Source: Duodenibacillus massiliensis
GTDB taxonomy: Bacteria; Pseudomonadota; Gammaproteobacteria; Burkholderiales; Burkholderiaceae_F
Assembly: GCF_900128485.1 (NCBI RefSeq)
Contig: NZ_LT635859.1
Span: 295,293 to 328,699, forward strand
DNA: 33,407 nt
Direction of reading: 5' to 3'
Shown here: one piece after another, positions 16,244 to 24,692 of the stretch
Layout: every line of letters starts with the position of its first letter
Position numbering within the stretch: the stretch's first letter is position 1
Translations under genes and position numbers: made by a program
The notes under the pieces: generated by a model
Databases searched by the model: none
Seen by the model: only the letters and a program-made list of their open reading frames with translations
What the model was told of the DNA's origin: nothing

Positions 16244-16823
16244 AGAAAGAACAAAAGCCGATACTTCGCGCCGCAAGGAGGATGTAAGGTTTTTTGTGTC
16301 CAGGCGACAATAGCGATTCCGACGACGGTTGGTGCCTTGACGTCTGCGGCTCGCGGTGCGGCGTCTCAGACGATGGCTTCCATCGAGTCTCAGGCGAATG
16401 CGGCAATCACGGGCTTGTGGGCCGATGCGAGCTACGGCAAGACCGATTTTGATGCATATCGCACTGATCGTAGCGGCCTGCTCTTCGGCGTTCAGGGGTC
16501 AACTGAAACCCTCACGCTCGGTGCGGTTCTGAGCGCAGGTACGGGCAATGTCAAGAGCGACAGTCTTGTTTCTCAGGACTGGAACGACGTTGGCGGCCCG
16601 GTTTACGGTGCTTATCGCTTCGGCCCTGCGGCTCTCACGGCCTCGGCTTTGTACGAACGCCACGAGGGCAAGGCACAGGGACAGAAGCGTCATGCAGACG
16701 TTCTTGGCGCATCGCTGAAGGTGCCCGCTGATGCGGCGCTTGGCGGCATGACCGTGACGCCGTATGCGGGCTGGCGTGTGATCGACGTTGATCATGCCGA
16801 TGCTGAGGATCGCGTCGTCGTGC
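16244..16823 (+). pseudogene. Autotransporter beta-domain fragment
   Basis: The frame is open from 16244 to the IS boundary and reads like the start of an autotransporter outer-membrane barrel: AIPTTVGALTSAARGAASQT, GLWADASYGKTDFDAY, LFGVQGSTETLTLGAVLSAG, PVYGAYRFGPAALTASALYE and VTPYAGWRVIDVDHAD. It lacks a signal peptide and passenger. There is no start codon or ribosome site that fits; the first codons run out of the terminator region. It is cut at the 3' side by the IS200/IS605-type element, and the last barrel strands are not found on the other side. I read it as a remnant left by deletion plus IS insertion. Confidence 0.75.
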
Positions 16824-16990
16824 GTAAACAATCCCCCGTCTGAAGACGGGGGCTTTATTGTAACCGCATCACACGGCCCAACATAAGGCTGGTTTACATC
16901 AGCCCCTGTGCTGACAGCTGTCGGCACAGACCCTGCAGGTTGCGGCTCGCATTCAAGTCGCTGTGCGCAAGGTGACCACATTGGCTGCAT
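16824..16990 (-). ncRNA. Predicted TnpB guide RNA (reRNA) over the tnpB 3' end and right end
   Basis: TnpB elements express a right-end RNA that starts inside the 3' part of tnpB, covers the right-end hairpin and takes its guide from the flank. Here it would run from about 16990 to 16824 and include the CCCCCGTC/GACGGGGG hairpin. The guide would be the next bases on the minus strand, GCACGACGACGCGATC (16823-16808), from the autotransporter fragment. The 5' end is a guess. Confidence 0.4.
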
Positions 16991-18192
16991 CGGAACCCGT
17001 GCTTATGGCGTTTGCCCGGTGCCCCGCACTGTGAGCATGTCTGGCTTGTATAGCGCGGATCCAGGAAAACACACCGGATTCCAGCGGCTGCCGCTTTGTA
17101 AACAATCATCTCCTGCAACTCACGGAAAGACCAGCGGTGCAGTCGGCTTCTGATGCGTTTCCCGGCCTTGATGTGATCCCGGATATGCGTCAGGTCTTCC
17201 AGGGCGATTAACTTGATACCCCGCTTTGCGGCTTCCTGCACAATCTCTTTGCTTACAACGTTATTGACATGCGTCACATGGCGTCTTTCTCGGCCTGAGG
17301 CTTTTTTCAGGTGCTGTCTGGCACTCTGAGAGCCGTTGCGCTGAAGACGCTTTCTCTGACTCATATATCGGTCTCTTTTATCCTTTAATGCTCCTGCTTT
17401 CCAAATACGGCCCGTGCTGACGGCCGCAATATTGTTCTCGCCGACATCAATACCCATGATCTCGTCGGCTTTCAGATTCTTTAAATGCTCTTCGCCCGAA
17501 CAACCTTGGGACTCCACAGCGATGTGAAGCTCCCAAAATGCTTCTTTCCGGCCTCTCCGGGGATGCAGAACAAGGTTGCACTCCTTACGCTTCCCCGAAG
17601 CCAGCAACTCTTTTTGAAAAGGGCCGGGGCACAGACGTGCCCGAATCCGACCGCTGATGGTTGAAATTGAAACAGTGCCGTCAGGGAAAAATGTCAGCGT
17701 GTTCTTGTCGACGTGAACCGAGGGGTGCCTGAACACCAGCGTCTTGAGCTTCTTGTCCTCACTTTTGAGCTGTGCCGGATGCTTGGCAAGCTCCGTCTTG
17801 TAGGCTGCCGACACCGAGCGGATGACGTTACAGGCATACTGGCTGCCGAGATCCGGAAATTTTGCCTTGATCTTGTCATAAACTGCGTGATGCAGCGTGA
17901 AACGCTGCCAAAGCCTCTTCGTGCGGTCCGCCGCTACTGTCGGAACTACAAAGTTACACACCTGCGCATAGAGTCTCTGCGTCGCTGCGAGCTTTTCGTG
18001 TGCTGCCGGATCGAGTAGTTCCAGCCGAACGCAGGCTGTGCGGACACACTTGCCGCTCCCTTCAACGCGCCTAACGCCGTCCGCGGATGTGTTCAGTCCT
18101 TTCGATGTAGCTTTTGATCGTTTCTGCACTGACACTGCCTGCTGTTCCGACGTAGTAAGAAGGCGACCAAAGATGGCCTGCCCAAAGTTCAT
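16894..18192 (-). CDS. tnpB: TnpB RNA-guided endonuclease (OrfB)
   Basis: A 432-codon frame encoding a TnpB of the IS200/IS605 group, ancestor of Cas12. Such proteins cut DNA next to a short motif using a right-end RNA. The RuvC residues are all present: Asp249 (MGIDVGENN), Glu332 (IALEDLTH) and Asp412 (HSDLNASRN). A zinc ribbon with two CxxC pairs (CSQCGAP and FRCSQCGH) lies between the last two. The first 30 or so codons overlap tnpA in another frame and do not look like TnpB. A CTG at 18096 just after AAAGGA, or another start near the end of tnpA, may be the true start. The gene looks intact and may be active. Confidence 0.88.
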   Translation of the reverse strand: MNFGQAIFGRLLTTSEQQAVSVQKRSKATSKGLNTSADGVRRVEGSGKCVRTACVRLELLDPAAHEKLAATQRLYAQVCNFVVPTVAADRTKRLWQRFTLHHAVYDKIKAKFPDLGSQYACNVIRSVSAAYKTELAKHPAQLKSEDKKLKTLVFRHPSVHVDKNTLTFFPDGTVSISTISGRIRARLCPGPFQKELLASGKRKECNLVLHPRRGRKEAFWELHIAVESQGCSGEEHLKNLKADEIMGIDVGENNIAAVSTGRIWKAGALKDKRDRYMSQRKRLQRNGSQSARQHLKKASGRERRHVTHVNNVVSKEIVQEAAKRGIKLIALEDLTHIRDHIKAGKRIRSRLHRWSFRELQEMIVYKAAAAGIRCVFLDPRYTSQTCSQCGAPGKRHKHGFRCSQCGHLAHSDLNASRNLQGLCRQLSAQGLM

Positions 18193-18484
18193 TTTTGAGT
18201 TCCGGATGCCGCATCAGCAGCATCCTTGCACTGGCACCCTTCAATACTCTCACCGCGTCGGCAATGCTGACGGACGGCGGAAAACTGACAAACAGGTGCA
18301 GGTGATCCGGCTGAATTTCCAAAGAAAGTATCTCATACTTTCTTTCAGCGCATATACTTTCAAGCAACTCACGCAGAGACTGCGCAACACCACCCCTGAG
18401 AACGGATTTCCTGTACTGGGGGCACCATACCATATGGTAAGCTGTCTGATAGACGCAGTTTCTGCTGTAAACGATGCTTAGCAT
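18071..18484 (-). CDS. tnpA: IS200/IS605-family Y1 transposase TnpA
   Basis: A 137-residue HUH single-strand transposase that cuts and joins element ends by forming a 5'-phosphotyrosine bond. Visible residues are the HUH motif QPDHLHLFV (His61, His63) and the nucleophile Tyr126 in ETIKSYIE. CVYQTAYHMVWCPQYR and LWSPSYYVGTAGSVS are typical. The length is about normal. It overlaps the start of the tnpB frame. It appears intact and could mobilise both this element and the iscB elements, whose ends resemble its own. Confidence 0.93.
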   Translation of the reverse strand: MLSIVYSRNCVYQTAYHMVWCPQYRKSVLRGGVAQSLRELLESICAERKYEILSLEIQPDHLHLFVSFPPSVSIADAVRVLKGASARMLLMRHPELKNELWAGHLWSPSYYVGTAGSVSAETIKSYIERTEHIRGRR

Positions 18485-18520
18485 AGTGCGTATGGTACCA
18501 ATTTTTTAAAATAAAAACAG

Positions 18521-18573
18521 CCGCGATTCCTCCCGCGTCTGAAGACGCGTGTTTCCTCGCGGAATTTCTATGA
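18521..18573. repeat. Element end shared with the iscB element, copy A
   Basis: These 53 bases match 25931-25983 with two mismatches (positions 18524 and 18550). They contain the hairpin CGCGTCTGAAGACGCG, then CCTCGCGGAATTTC and the TATGA target motif. Here they form the outer end next to tnpA. Confidence 0.9.
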
Positions 18574-18611
18574 AAAAGCCTCGCCACTTTTGATTGTGGT
18601 CGAGGCTTTTT
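18573..18611 (-). terminator. Bidirectional terminator after the pilin-like gene
   Basis: AAAAAGCCTCG (18573-18583) pairs with CGAGGCTTTTT (18601-18611), extended inside by CCAC/GTGG. It lies directly after the stop of the minus-strand pilin gene and touches the IS target motif. Confidence 0.85.
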
Positions 18612-18612
18612 C

Positions 18613-19545
18613 TTATTTGACGCCGTTCAAAACCCAATATTTGTTCTTGTTCGGATTTTTTTCATTCTTCAGTTCAAGCAGCGCTTTTGTTTGGGTTTCA
18701 CTTGTCTCGAAGGTGGCTTTGCCGTTGGCATCGTAAATCACGGTCAACGAGAACTTGGTCGCGTCGATGCGATGGTCCTTGTTGGATACATTGACATCCG
18801 CCTTGTCTGCGAGGAGTATGTCGATTTTTCCGCGACAGCTCTTGCCGTCTCGGCATCCACGCCATCCTTCTCGGCTGATGCGCCAAATGACGTTGCTGAC
18901 GTCAAGACCTGCATTGGCCATGGCACCGGCAACGACGGCGGTAAGGGTGGTCTTGTAGTTTCCTGCTTCCGAATCCAACTCAGCGCCTGTGCCTCTGCCA
19001 AAGAGATCGGTCAGGCTCTTGTATGAGCCCAGATCCATCGGGTCATGGAACGCAGACTTGAACCAATCCACGAAGGCCATGCCGTCCGTGCGCGTGACGA
19101 TCATTGAGCCCGGCGCATGAATGGAGCAGGCGACAGTGAAGTAGAAGCCCTTGTCGTTTCCTGCGGGAGTCGTTTTGATGGTAACGATGCCGCCGCTCGG
19201 GCAAGCGGTTTCCTTTTGACCTGCCGGATACATGTCATTAAGGATGTGTTGAGCCGAAGCAGCCGCCCCCGTCTGGGACTTGTAGTCGAAGATGCCGACA
19301 TCCTTGCTGTAGCGGGCGAGCGTTTCCTGTTTTTCGATGGTGCTGGCAATGACCGCACGGTTGTGCTCGCATACCTTGACCCGTCCTGATTCCTGAAGGT
19401 CGAAATATTTCGGGATGGCGACGGCTGCGAGAATGCCAAGCAGAACGAGCACCAGAACGATTTCAATCATCGTGAAGCCCTGCTTGCGGGGCTGAGGAAG
19501 GAGGGTGGTAGCGGGGGGTTTTGTTGGAATAGAAATGGCCGACAT
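18613..19545 (-). CDS. Type IV prepilin-like protein (pseudopilin/minor pilin type)
   Basis: About 310 residues. A class III leader ends PRKQG, and cleavage before Phe would leave FTMIEIVLVLVLLGILAAVA, the N-methylated hydrophobic helix with Glu5. After AIPKYFDLQESG comes a long globular region with several Cys (in KVCEHNR, TACPSGG, VACSIH, GCRDGKSC) that may form disulfides. The C-terminus is Lys/Asn-rich. ATG 19545 gives a 23-residue leader; a TTG at 19590 is also open, and neither has a good ribosome site. No other pilus assembly gene is nearby and it sits between IS elements, so it is a lone, probably transferred gene. It could be a minor pilin, a type II secretion pseudopilin or an adhesin-like major pilin. 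Confidence 0.8.
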   Translation of the reverse strand: MSAISIPTKPPATTLLPQPRKQGFTMIEIVLVLVLLGILAAVAIPKYFDLQESGRVKVCEHNRAVIASTIEKQETLARYSKDVGIFDYKSQTGAAASAQHILNDMYPAGQKETACPSGGIVTIKTTPAGNDKGFYFTVACSIHAPGSMIVTRTDGMAFVDWFKSAFHDPMDLGSYKSLTDLFGRGTGAELDSEAGNYKTTLTAVVAGAMANAGLDVSNVIWRISREGWRGCRDGKSCRGKIDILLADKADVNVSNKDHRIDATKFSLTVIYDANGKATFETSETQTKALLELKNEKNPNKNKYWVLNGVK

Positions 19546-19590
19546 GGAGTGGAGCGGGCATGAGAGTTGCAATCCTTTGAGGATACGCAA

Positions 19591-19783
19591 TTTTGGTCTC
19601 GAATGCTCTCCCAGTGAGGCGGTTTTGATGGATTTTTTTAGATGCTGCCTGCTCTGTTCCTCCTGGACGGCACTTCTTCCAAGTCAGAATCACAGGGGCT
19701 CGGTTTCGGATGTGCTTCCTCTTTGCAAACACGGAATCCCCGGGCGGGGGAACGGGAGATTTCCAGAAAGCAGGATTTGCTTT
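19591..19783. other. Intergenic stretch, no gene seen
   Basis: This lies upstream of the pilin-like gene and downstream of the IS1380 remnant. It holds an imperfect hairpin (GAAAGCA/TGCTTTC, about 19769-19788) and possibly decayed IS sequence. I see no coding region or clear promoter. Confidence 0.4.
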
Positions 19784-20204
19784 CTAGCGCGTCGGAGGGG
19801 CGTTGTAAGACTTTCCTTCCTGATTACCGTAAAGATCAACATGCGTGGAGTCGACATCAATGATCAGTGCCGGAGTCTTCCTGGCCCCGGCCCTGGGAAA
19901 GATGCGATGCTTTCGGTTGGCCCGAAGCAGTGCGTCCAAAAAACAGCAGTTGAGGCGATCAAGATCGTGTCGGGTTATTGAGTTTTCAAATCTGCAGAGG
20001 GTTGAGCTGCCTGCAGCATCATTAACCCCGAGTGCGGAAAGAAAGCCTTCGTCTTCTGTGATGACGTCGTGGTCAGCCAAATCCTCAAATCCGCAGATCG
20101 GCGACGGGCAGCAGCCCCGTCATCATGGTGGCGACAAACCGCCCGTTGGTGATCTGCACGCTGCGGCCGACCCCATCAGTTGTTGCTGTTTGAGTTGAAT
20201 TCAT
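19784..20204 (-). pseudogene. Decayed IS1380-family transposase (N-terminal part)
   Basis: The frame ending at 19784 reads GFEDLADHDVITEDEGF, SSTLCRFENSITRHDL, then PALIIDVDSTHVDLYGNQEG. This matches the first catalytic Asp region of IS1380 transposases, followed by an abrupt end (KSYNAPPTR and stop). The rest of the DDE domain is missing. Upstream, a 39-codon frame from ATG 20204 (MNSTQTATTDGVGRSVQITN and on) ends at a stop in a different frame at 20085 and may be the former N-terminus. No intact IS1380 ends are recognised, so this element cannot move itself. Confidence 0.75.
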
Positions 20205-20205
20205 G

Positions 20206-20261
20206 AAAAGGTCTTTTGTTTTGTTTTTTGTGGTAGAAAAATATTAACAGAAAGACCTTTT
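20206..20261. repeat. 11-bp perfect inverted repeat with T-rich flank
   Basis: AAAAGGTCTTT (20206-20216) is the reverse complement of AAAGACCTTTT (20251-20261), with a 34-base AT-rich spacer. It lies between thrC and the IS1380 remnant. It may be a terminator readable both ways or the trace of an IS end. Confidence 0.5.
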
Positions 20262-20295
20262 TTCTTTATTAAAATCAGAATTTAAGCAGCAAATT

Positions 20296-20318
20296 GAGTG
20301 CTGTTTTTTTCAGCGCTC
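20296..20318 (-). terminator. Hairpin at the thrC stop codon
   Basis: On the plus strand GAGTGCTG (20296-20303) and CAGCGCTC (20311-20318) flank seven T; one internal mismatch is present. It overlaps the thrC stop. On the minus strand the loop is all A and no T run follows, so termination strength is doubtful. Confidence 0.4.
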
Positions 20319-21762
20319 ATGCAAAATTCAGGGTAGCGTGTTCCGTTATATACCGTTTGACGGTCTCTGTATCAGCGGGGACTTCAACAGAATGCTGAGG
20401 CTTATCAAAAAGCCCGCGGTAACTTGCCGGAATTTCCGGTTCAAACCCAACGGCTTCTTTAATCGTTGCCGCAAACTTTGCGGGAAGCGCCGTTTCCAGG
20501 GTCATCATGGGGATACCCGCCCTCTGATGTTCGCGTGCGGCTTTGAGGCCGTCCGCGGTATGCGGGTCGATGAGGACCTTGTCACTCTTCCAGAGCCCGG
20601 CGATTGTCGCGAGGCGGTCGGCGTGCGTGCTTTTGCCGGAAACAAAGCCTGAGGCCTTCACGCGGGCAAATTCTTCAGCGGTCAGCGTAAAGCCGCCTTT
20701 TTCGGCCACATCGCGCCAGAGTTCCTTCACGCGCGCGGGATTGCGCACGACAATATCGAAGATATAGCGCTCGAAGTTACTCGCCTTTGAGATATCCATC
20801 GACGGGGAACTCGTCACATAGGTGTGCGCACTGTCACGCACGCGGTAGGTGCCGGTTTTAAAGAATTCATCGAGGACATCGTTTTCGTTCGTGGCCACCA
20901 CAAGCTGCCCCAGAGGCAATCCCATTTGCTTCGCAATCCACCCGGCAAGGATATTTCCGAAGTTACCCGACGGCACCGTCACGTCCACCGTGTCACCGGG
21001 TTTAGCGGCCACCTGCAGGTAACCCGCAAAGTAGTAGACGACCTGAGCGGCCACACGCGCCCAGTTGATGGAATTCACGGTCCCGATACTGTGCGCGGCC
21101 TTATAGGCGTGATCGTTACTCACGGCCTTCACAATGTCCTGCGCATCATCAAATGTGCCTTTGACGGCAATATTGAAGATGTTTTTGTCCGCAAGCGTAT
21201 ACATCTGCGCGCGCTGAAAGGCGCTCATGCGGCCCGCGGGCGACAGCATAAAGACGCGGATTCCTTTCCTGCCGCGCATCGCGTATTCGGCGGCAGACCC
21301 CGTGTCGCCTGACGTTGCTCCGAGAATATTGAGCTCCTGCCCGGTCTTTGCGAGCAAATACTCAAAAAGGGCGCCGAGGTACTGCATCGCCATGTCTTTA
21401 AAGGCAAGCGTGGGGCCGTCGGAGAGTTCCAGAAGCCAGAGGTTCTCGGCGAGTTTTTTGACGGGCGTAATGCGCGCCGCATCCTCCCCCTCCCGGACGT
21501 TACAGTAGACGTCGGCGCGGTACACGGACGCCGTGAGTTTTTTAAGATCCGCCGCCGGAATATCATCCGCAAAGCGCGAAAGGATTTCGTACGCGAGTTC
21601 CGCGTACGTAAGTTCCTTAAAGCGCGCAAGATCTTCAACCGTCACTTGGGGGTACGTGGCTGGCATAAAAAGTCCGCCGTCCGCAGCCAGTCCCTTTAAA
21701 ACAATCGAAGCATAGGTCGCGCCGTCGTTTTCACCGCGCGTGGAAAGGTAGGTCATCGCCAT
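20317..21762 (-). CDS. thrC: Threonine synthase
   Basis: A 481-residue PLP enzyme that makes L-threonine from O-phospho-L-homoserine. The start MTYLSTRGENDGATYASIVL, GPTLAFKDMAMQYLG (PLP lysine Lys122), ATSGDTGSAAEYA and VPSGNFGNILAGWIAKQMG are the standard ThrC motifs of the long proteobacterial form. Two ATGs, at 21762 and 21756, are possible; neither has a good Shine-Dalgarno. It starts 17 bases after the hom stop, so it is the last gene of the alaC-hom-thrC operon and may be translated by re-initiation. Confidence 0.96.
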   Translation of the reverse strand: MAMTYLSTRGENDGATYASIVLKGLAADGGLFMPATYPQVTVEDLARFKELTYAELAYEILSRFADDIPAADLKKLTASVYRADVYCNVREGEDAARITPVKKLAENLWLLELSDGPTLAFKDMAMQYLGALFEYLLAKTGQELNILGATSGDTGSAAEYAMRGRKGIRVFMLSPAGRMSAFQRAQMYTLADKNIFNIAVKGTFDDAQDIVKAVSNDHAYKAAHSIGTVNSINWARVAAQVVYYFAGYLQVAAKPGDTVDVTVPSGNFGNILAGWIAKQMGLPLGQLVVATNENDVLDEFFKTGTYRVRDSAHTYVTSSPSMDISKASNFERYIFDIVVRNPARVKELWRDVAEKGGFTLTAEEFARVKASGFVSGKSTHADRLATIAGLWKSDKVLIDPHTADGLKAAREHQRAGIPMMTLETALPAKFAATIKEAVGFEPEIPASYRGLFDKPQHSVEVPADTETVKRYITEHATLNFA

Positions 21763-21779
21763 GGGTGTTTACCAGCCAA

Positions 21780-23108
21780 TCAGTTGAGTTCTTCTTTACG
21801 CAAAAGGACAATGCGCGCGCAGACGCTCTCAAGCGCTTCAATCGCCGCCACGGCCTTACGCACGTTCCCCTCACGGGCCGAATGTGTCATCAGAACCACG
21901 TCGGTACGGTCTTCTCCGATCACCGCTTCCCGCTGCACGAGGCATTCAATCGAAATCGCGTTGTCGGCAAAGATGCGGGAGACTTCGGCCAAGACCCCGG
22001 GGCGGTCAACGACAGTGATTCTTAAGTAATAGGAACTCACCGTCTCGTCCATATCAAGCCACGCCACCGACGTGTCGGGCTCTGAAAACCCAAGCACCGG
22101 CACCTGGTGCTCTCGTCCGGCGTCAAGCATCCGCACGACGTCGAGCAAATCCGCGATCACCGCAGACGCCGTTGCCCGGCCGCCTGCGCCCGGGCCGTAG
22201 TAGAGGGTGCTTCCGACCGCGTCGCCCTTTACAACCACGGCGTTCATGACGCCGTCGACGTTTGCGAGGAGCCTGCGCATCGGGACGAGCGTCGGATGCA
22301 CGCGCTGTTCAATGCCTTTGGCGGTACGCTTGGCAATCCCGAGAAGCTTGATGCGGTAGCCGAAGTTTTCAGCGTAGGCAATGTCTTCCTGCGAGAGCGT
22401 GCTGATGCCTTCCTCACTCACCTTTTCAAAGTTAATGGGGGTACCGAAAGCAATGGAGGAAATGAGCGACAACTTGTGCGCCGCATCCACCCCTTCCACG
22501 TCAAACGTGGGGTCAGCCTCGGCGTAGCCCGCCGCCTGTGCGGCGGCCAGGGCTTCGGCAAAACTCACCCTCTTTTCCCGCATCATCGTGAGAATGAAGT
22601 TACTCGTGCCGTTGATGATCCCGACCACCCACTCGATGCGGTTGGCGGCAAGACCTTCGCGCAGGGCCTTAATGATCGGAACGCCCCCGGCCACGGCCGC
22701 TTCATAGGCAACAATGACGCCCTTGGCGCGGGCGGCGGCGAAGATTTCGTTGCCGTGGTGCGCCAAAAGCGCTTTGTTGGCGGTAATGACGTGCTTTCCG
22801 GCGGCAATCGCGGCCAAGATGTAGCTTTTGGCCGGTTCAATGCCGCCCATGAGTTCGACCGCAACGTCAATTTCGGGGTCGTTTACGACCGCATGCCAGT
22901 CACCGGTCACGGTGGTTTCGGGGCCCACCTTGGCGCGGGCCTTCTCGAGACTGCGGCACACCACGGTCTTCACGCGAAACTGCACGCCGCTTCGCTGCGT
23001 CAAAACCGCCGTGTTTTCCTTTAAGACATCGTAGACGGCGCCGCCGACCGTGCCGAAACCGGCCAGACCGATCACCACGGAGCGCTTGGCTTCGTTTGCT
23101 TCACTCAT
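21780..23108 (-). CDS. hom: Homoserine dehydrogenase
   Basis: A 442-residue enzyme that reduces aspartate semialdehyde to homoserine, at the branch to threonine and methionine. The N-terminal Rossmann part is GLAGFGTVGGAVYDVL. The catalytic domain has VAGGVPIIKALREGLAANRI, GIINGTSNFILTMM and ADPTFDVEGVDAAHKL. A C-terminal ACT domain (from about residue 355, YYLRITVVDRPGVLAEVSRI) predicts feedback control by threonine. ATG 23108 has GAGGAG at a good distance; a GTG at 23111 is adjacent. It lies 49 bases after the aminotransferase and 17 before thrC. Confidence 0.96.
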   Translation of the reverse strand: MSEANEAKRSVVIGLAGFGTVGGAVYDVLKENTAVLTQRSGVQFRVKTVVCRSLEKARAKVGPETTVTGDWHAVVNDPEIDVAVELMGGIEPAKSYILAAIAAGKHVITANKALLAHHGNEIFAAARAKGVIVAYEAAVAGGVPIIKALREGLAANRIEWVVGIINGTSNFILTMMREKRVSFAEALAAAQAAGYAEADPTFDVEGVDAAHKLSLISSIAFGTPINFEKVSEEGISTLSQEDIAYAENFGYRIKLLGIAKRTAKGIEQRVHPTLVPMRRLLANVDGVMNAVVVKGDAVGSTLYYGPGAGGRATASAVIADLLDVVRMLDAGREHQVPVLGFSEPDTSVAWLDMDETVSSYYLRITVVDRPGVLAEVSRIFADNAISIECLVQREAVIGEDRTDVVLMTHSAREGNVRKAVAAIEALESVCARIVLLRKEELN

Positions 23109-23157
23109 CACAAAAACTCCTCGTCATTACCTTTGGCGGGGGTGCCGCCCGTGCGTG

Positions 23158-24390
23158 TTATTCGGCCTTGGCTTTTTTAAGCTGCGGATTAAACGCGTCC
23201 GGGTCAATAAGCCCGTCCTTACGGAACATCTGCTTGATGCCGTGCAGGGCCTGACGCGTACGGTATTCGTTTTCGATCAAGGCAAAGCGCACGTGATCGT
23301 CGCCGTACTCGCCGAACCCGATTCCGGGGCTCACGGCGACCTTGGCGTCTTCAAGAAGGCGCTTGGAGAATTCCAGGGACCCCAAATGCAGGTACGGTTC
23401 CGGGATCTTGGCCCAGATGTACATCGAGGCCTTCGGGCACTCCACGGGCCAGCCGATTTCGTTTAAGCCCTTCACAAGGAGATCACGGCGCTTCTGATAC
23501 TTTTCGCGCACTTCCTCTACGCACGTCTGATCGCCTTCAAGCGCTTCAATGGCAGCGACCTGCAACGGCGTAAAGGTGCCGTAGTCGTGGTAACTCTTAA
23601 TCCGCGCAAGGGCATGCACGAGATCCGGGTTACCGACCATGTATCCAAGGCGCCAGCCCGCCATGTTGTAGCTCTTACTCATCGTGAAGAACTCAACGGC
23701 AACGTCCTTGGCGCCCGGCACCTGAAGAATCGAAGGCGCCTTATAGCCGTCAAAGCAGATGTCGGCGTACGCAAGATCGTGCACGACCCAGACGCCGTAG
23801 CGCTTGGCGAGCGCCACCACTTTTTCAAAAAATTCCAGATCCACGCACTGCGCGGTGGGGTTCGAAGGGAACCCCAGAATCATCATCTTCGGGCGCGGCA
23901 CGGTTTCCACGATGGCGCGCTCCAGTTCCTGCAGGAAATCCACGCCCGGAATCATTTTCACGGACCGGATGTCGGCGCCCGCGATAATGGCGCCGTAAAT
24001 GTGGATGGGATACGAGGGGTTCGGAACAAGGACCGTATCGCCGCGGTCGCAGCAGGCCAGCATCAGATGCGCGAGCCCCTCTTTGGAGCCGATCGTGACG
24101 ATTGCTTCCTTATCCGGATCGAGGTCAACGTCATAGCGCCGTTTATACCAGTTGCACATCGCCTTTCTGAGGCGCCAGATCCCTTTGGAGACAGAGTAGC
24201 CGTGGGTGTTTTCTTTTCTCGCCGACTCAATCATCTTGTCGACGATGTGCTGCGGTGTGGGACCATCAGGATTACCCATGGAAAAATCGATGATGTCCTC
24301 ACCGCGGTGACGTGCTGCCATCTTGAGTTCGCCGGTGATGTTGAACACATAAGGGGGCAACCGTTTAATGCGCGGAAATTCGGTATTCAT
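23158..24390 (-). CDS. alaC: Alanine-forming PLP aminotransferase (AlaC type)
   Basis: A 410-residue class I/II aminotransferase. The start [68 protein letters not shown] and the PLP-lysine motif [16 protein letters not shown] (Lys239) match AlaC-type glutamate-pyruvate aminotransferases. In many betaproteobacteria the same gene precedes hom and thrC. ATG 24390 has AAGGA just upstream; the frame is open to 24534 but that part is not conserved. A role in supplying alanine, or in balancing amino groups for the threonine branch, is likely; substrate assignment comes from the family. Confidence 0.9.
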   Translation of the reverse strand: MNTEFPRIKRLPPYVFNITGELKMAARHRGEDIIDFSMGNPDGPTPQHIVDKMIESARKENTHGYSVSKGIWRLRKAMCNWYKRRYDVDLDPDKEAIVTIGSKEGLAHLMLACCDRGDTVLVPNPSYPIHIYGAIIAGADIRSVKMIPGVDFLQELERAIVETVPRPKMMILGFPSNPTAQCVDLEFFEKVVALAKRYGVWVVHDLAYADICFDGYKAPSILQVPGAKDVAVEFFTMSKSYNMAGWRLGYMVGNPDLVHALARIKSYHDYGTFTPLQVAAIEALEGDQTCVEEVREKYQKRRDLLVKGLNEIGWPVECPKASMYIWAKIPEPYLHLGSLEFSKRLLEDAKVAVSPGIGFGEYGDDHVRFALIENEYRTRQALHGIKQMFRKDGLIDPDAFNPQLKKAKAE

Positions 24391-24692
24391 GATTTTTCCT
24401 TTTCTCAAAAAGTTCTGCTTAATCTCGTTGATTGGTGCGGGACAGGTGATCCCGTCCCGTGCAACTCTTAATCTACAGATTTTTAGACGTCTCGGGCGCG
24501 TGTTTTCTAAGTCAAAGTGCCTAAAAATCAGCATCTTCTGGCTTTCGGGCCGAAAAATATCTGTCTCTTTCCCTTGGCCGCCCGCTTTTGTTGTGCCGCA
24601 AAACCGTGCCGCTCCCGCCCAATTGAGGCAAAATCCGTCTCAATGCGGGTATTAAAGGCCCGCGCTGATGACAAAATTGGCGGAGACTAAAA
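24391..24692. other. Divergent intergenic region between alaC and the peroxiredoxin gene
   Basis: No gene is seen here. Two hairpins stand out: CGGGAC (24438-24443) with GTCCCG (24454-24459), in the leader of the alaC operon, and ATTGAG (24622-24627) with CTCAAT (24639-24644), followed by GCGGG/CCCGC, in the leader of the peroxiredoxin gene. Both promoters must lie here, but I cannot place -35/-10 pairs with confidence. Confidence 0.4.

Larger units (their letters stand above)
16824..18568 (-). mobile_element. IS200/IS605-type element with tnpA and tnpB
   Basis: The element is read on the minus strand: left end near 18568, then tnpA, tnpB and right end near 16824. Both ends have hairpins with the same core: GTCTTCAGAC within CGCG...CGCG at 18533-18550, and CCCCCGTC/GACGGGGG at 16833-16852. 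The right end finishes GTTTAC next to the autotransporter fragment. The left end finishes GAAATTCC next to TCATA (plus-strand TATGA at 18569-18573), the probable target motif. There are no long terminal inverted repeats and no target duplication, as expected for single-strand Y1 transposition. Boundaries are inferred from comparison with the iscB element at 25201-25978. Confidence 0.75.

Noticed and set aside
16833-16852. The hairpin with a CTTCAG core as an ordinary terminator or CRISPR-like repeat
   Set aside because: It recurs only at the ends of the IS200/IS605-type and iscB elements, where such hairpins are the transposase binding sites. No repeat-spacer array is present.
22107-23024. 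A 305-codon plus-strand frame opposite hom, and similar long frames opposite alaC (23587-24471) and the 1161-codon gene
   Set aside because: They lie entirely within well-supported genes on the other strand and have low-complexity, His/Arg-rich translations.
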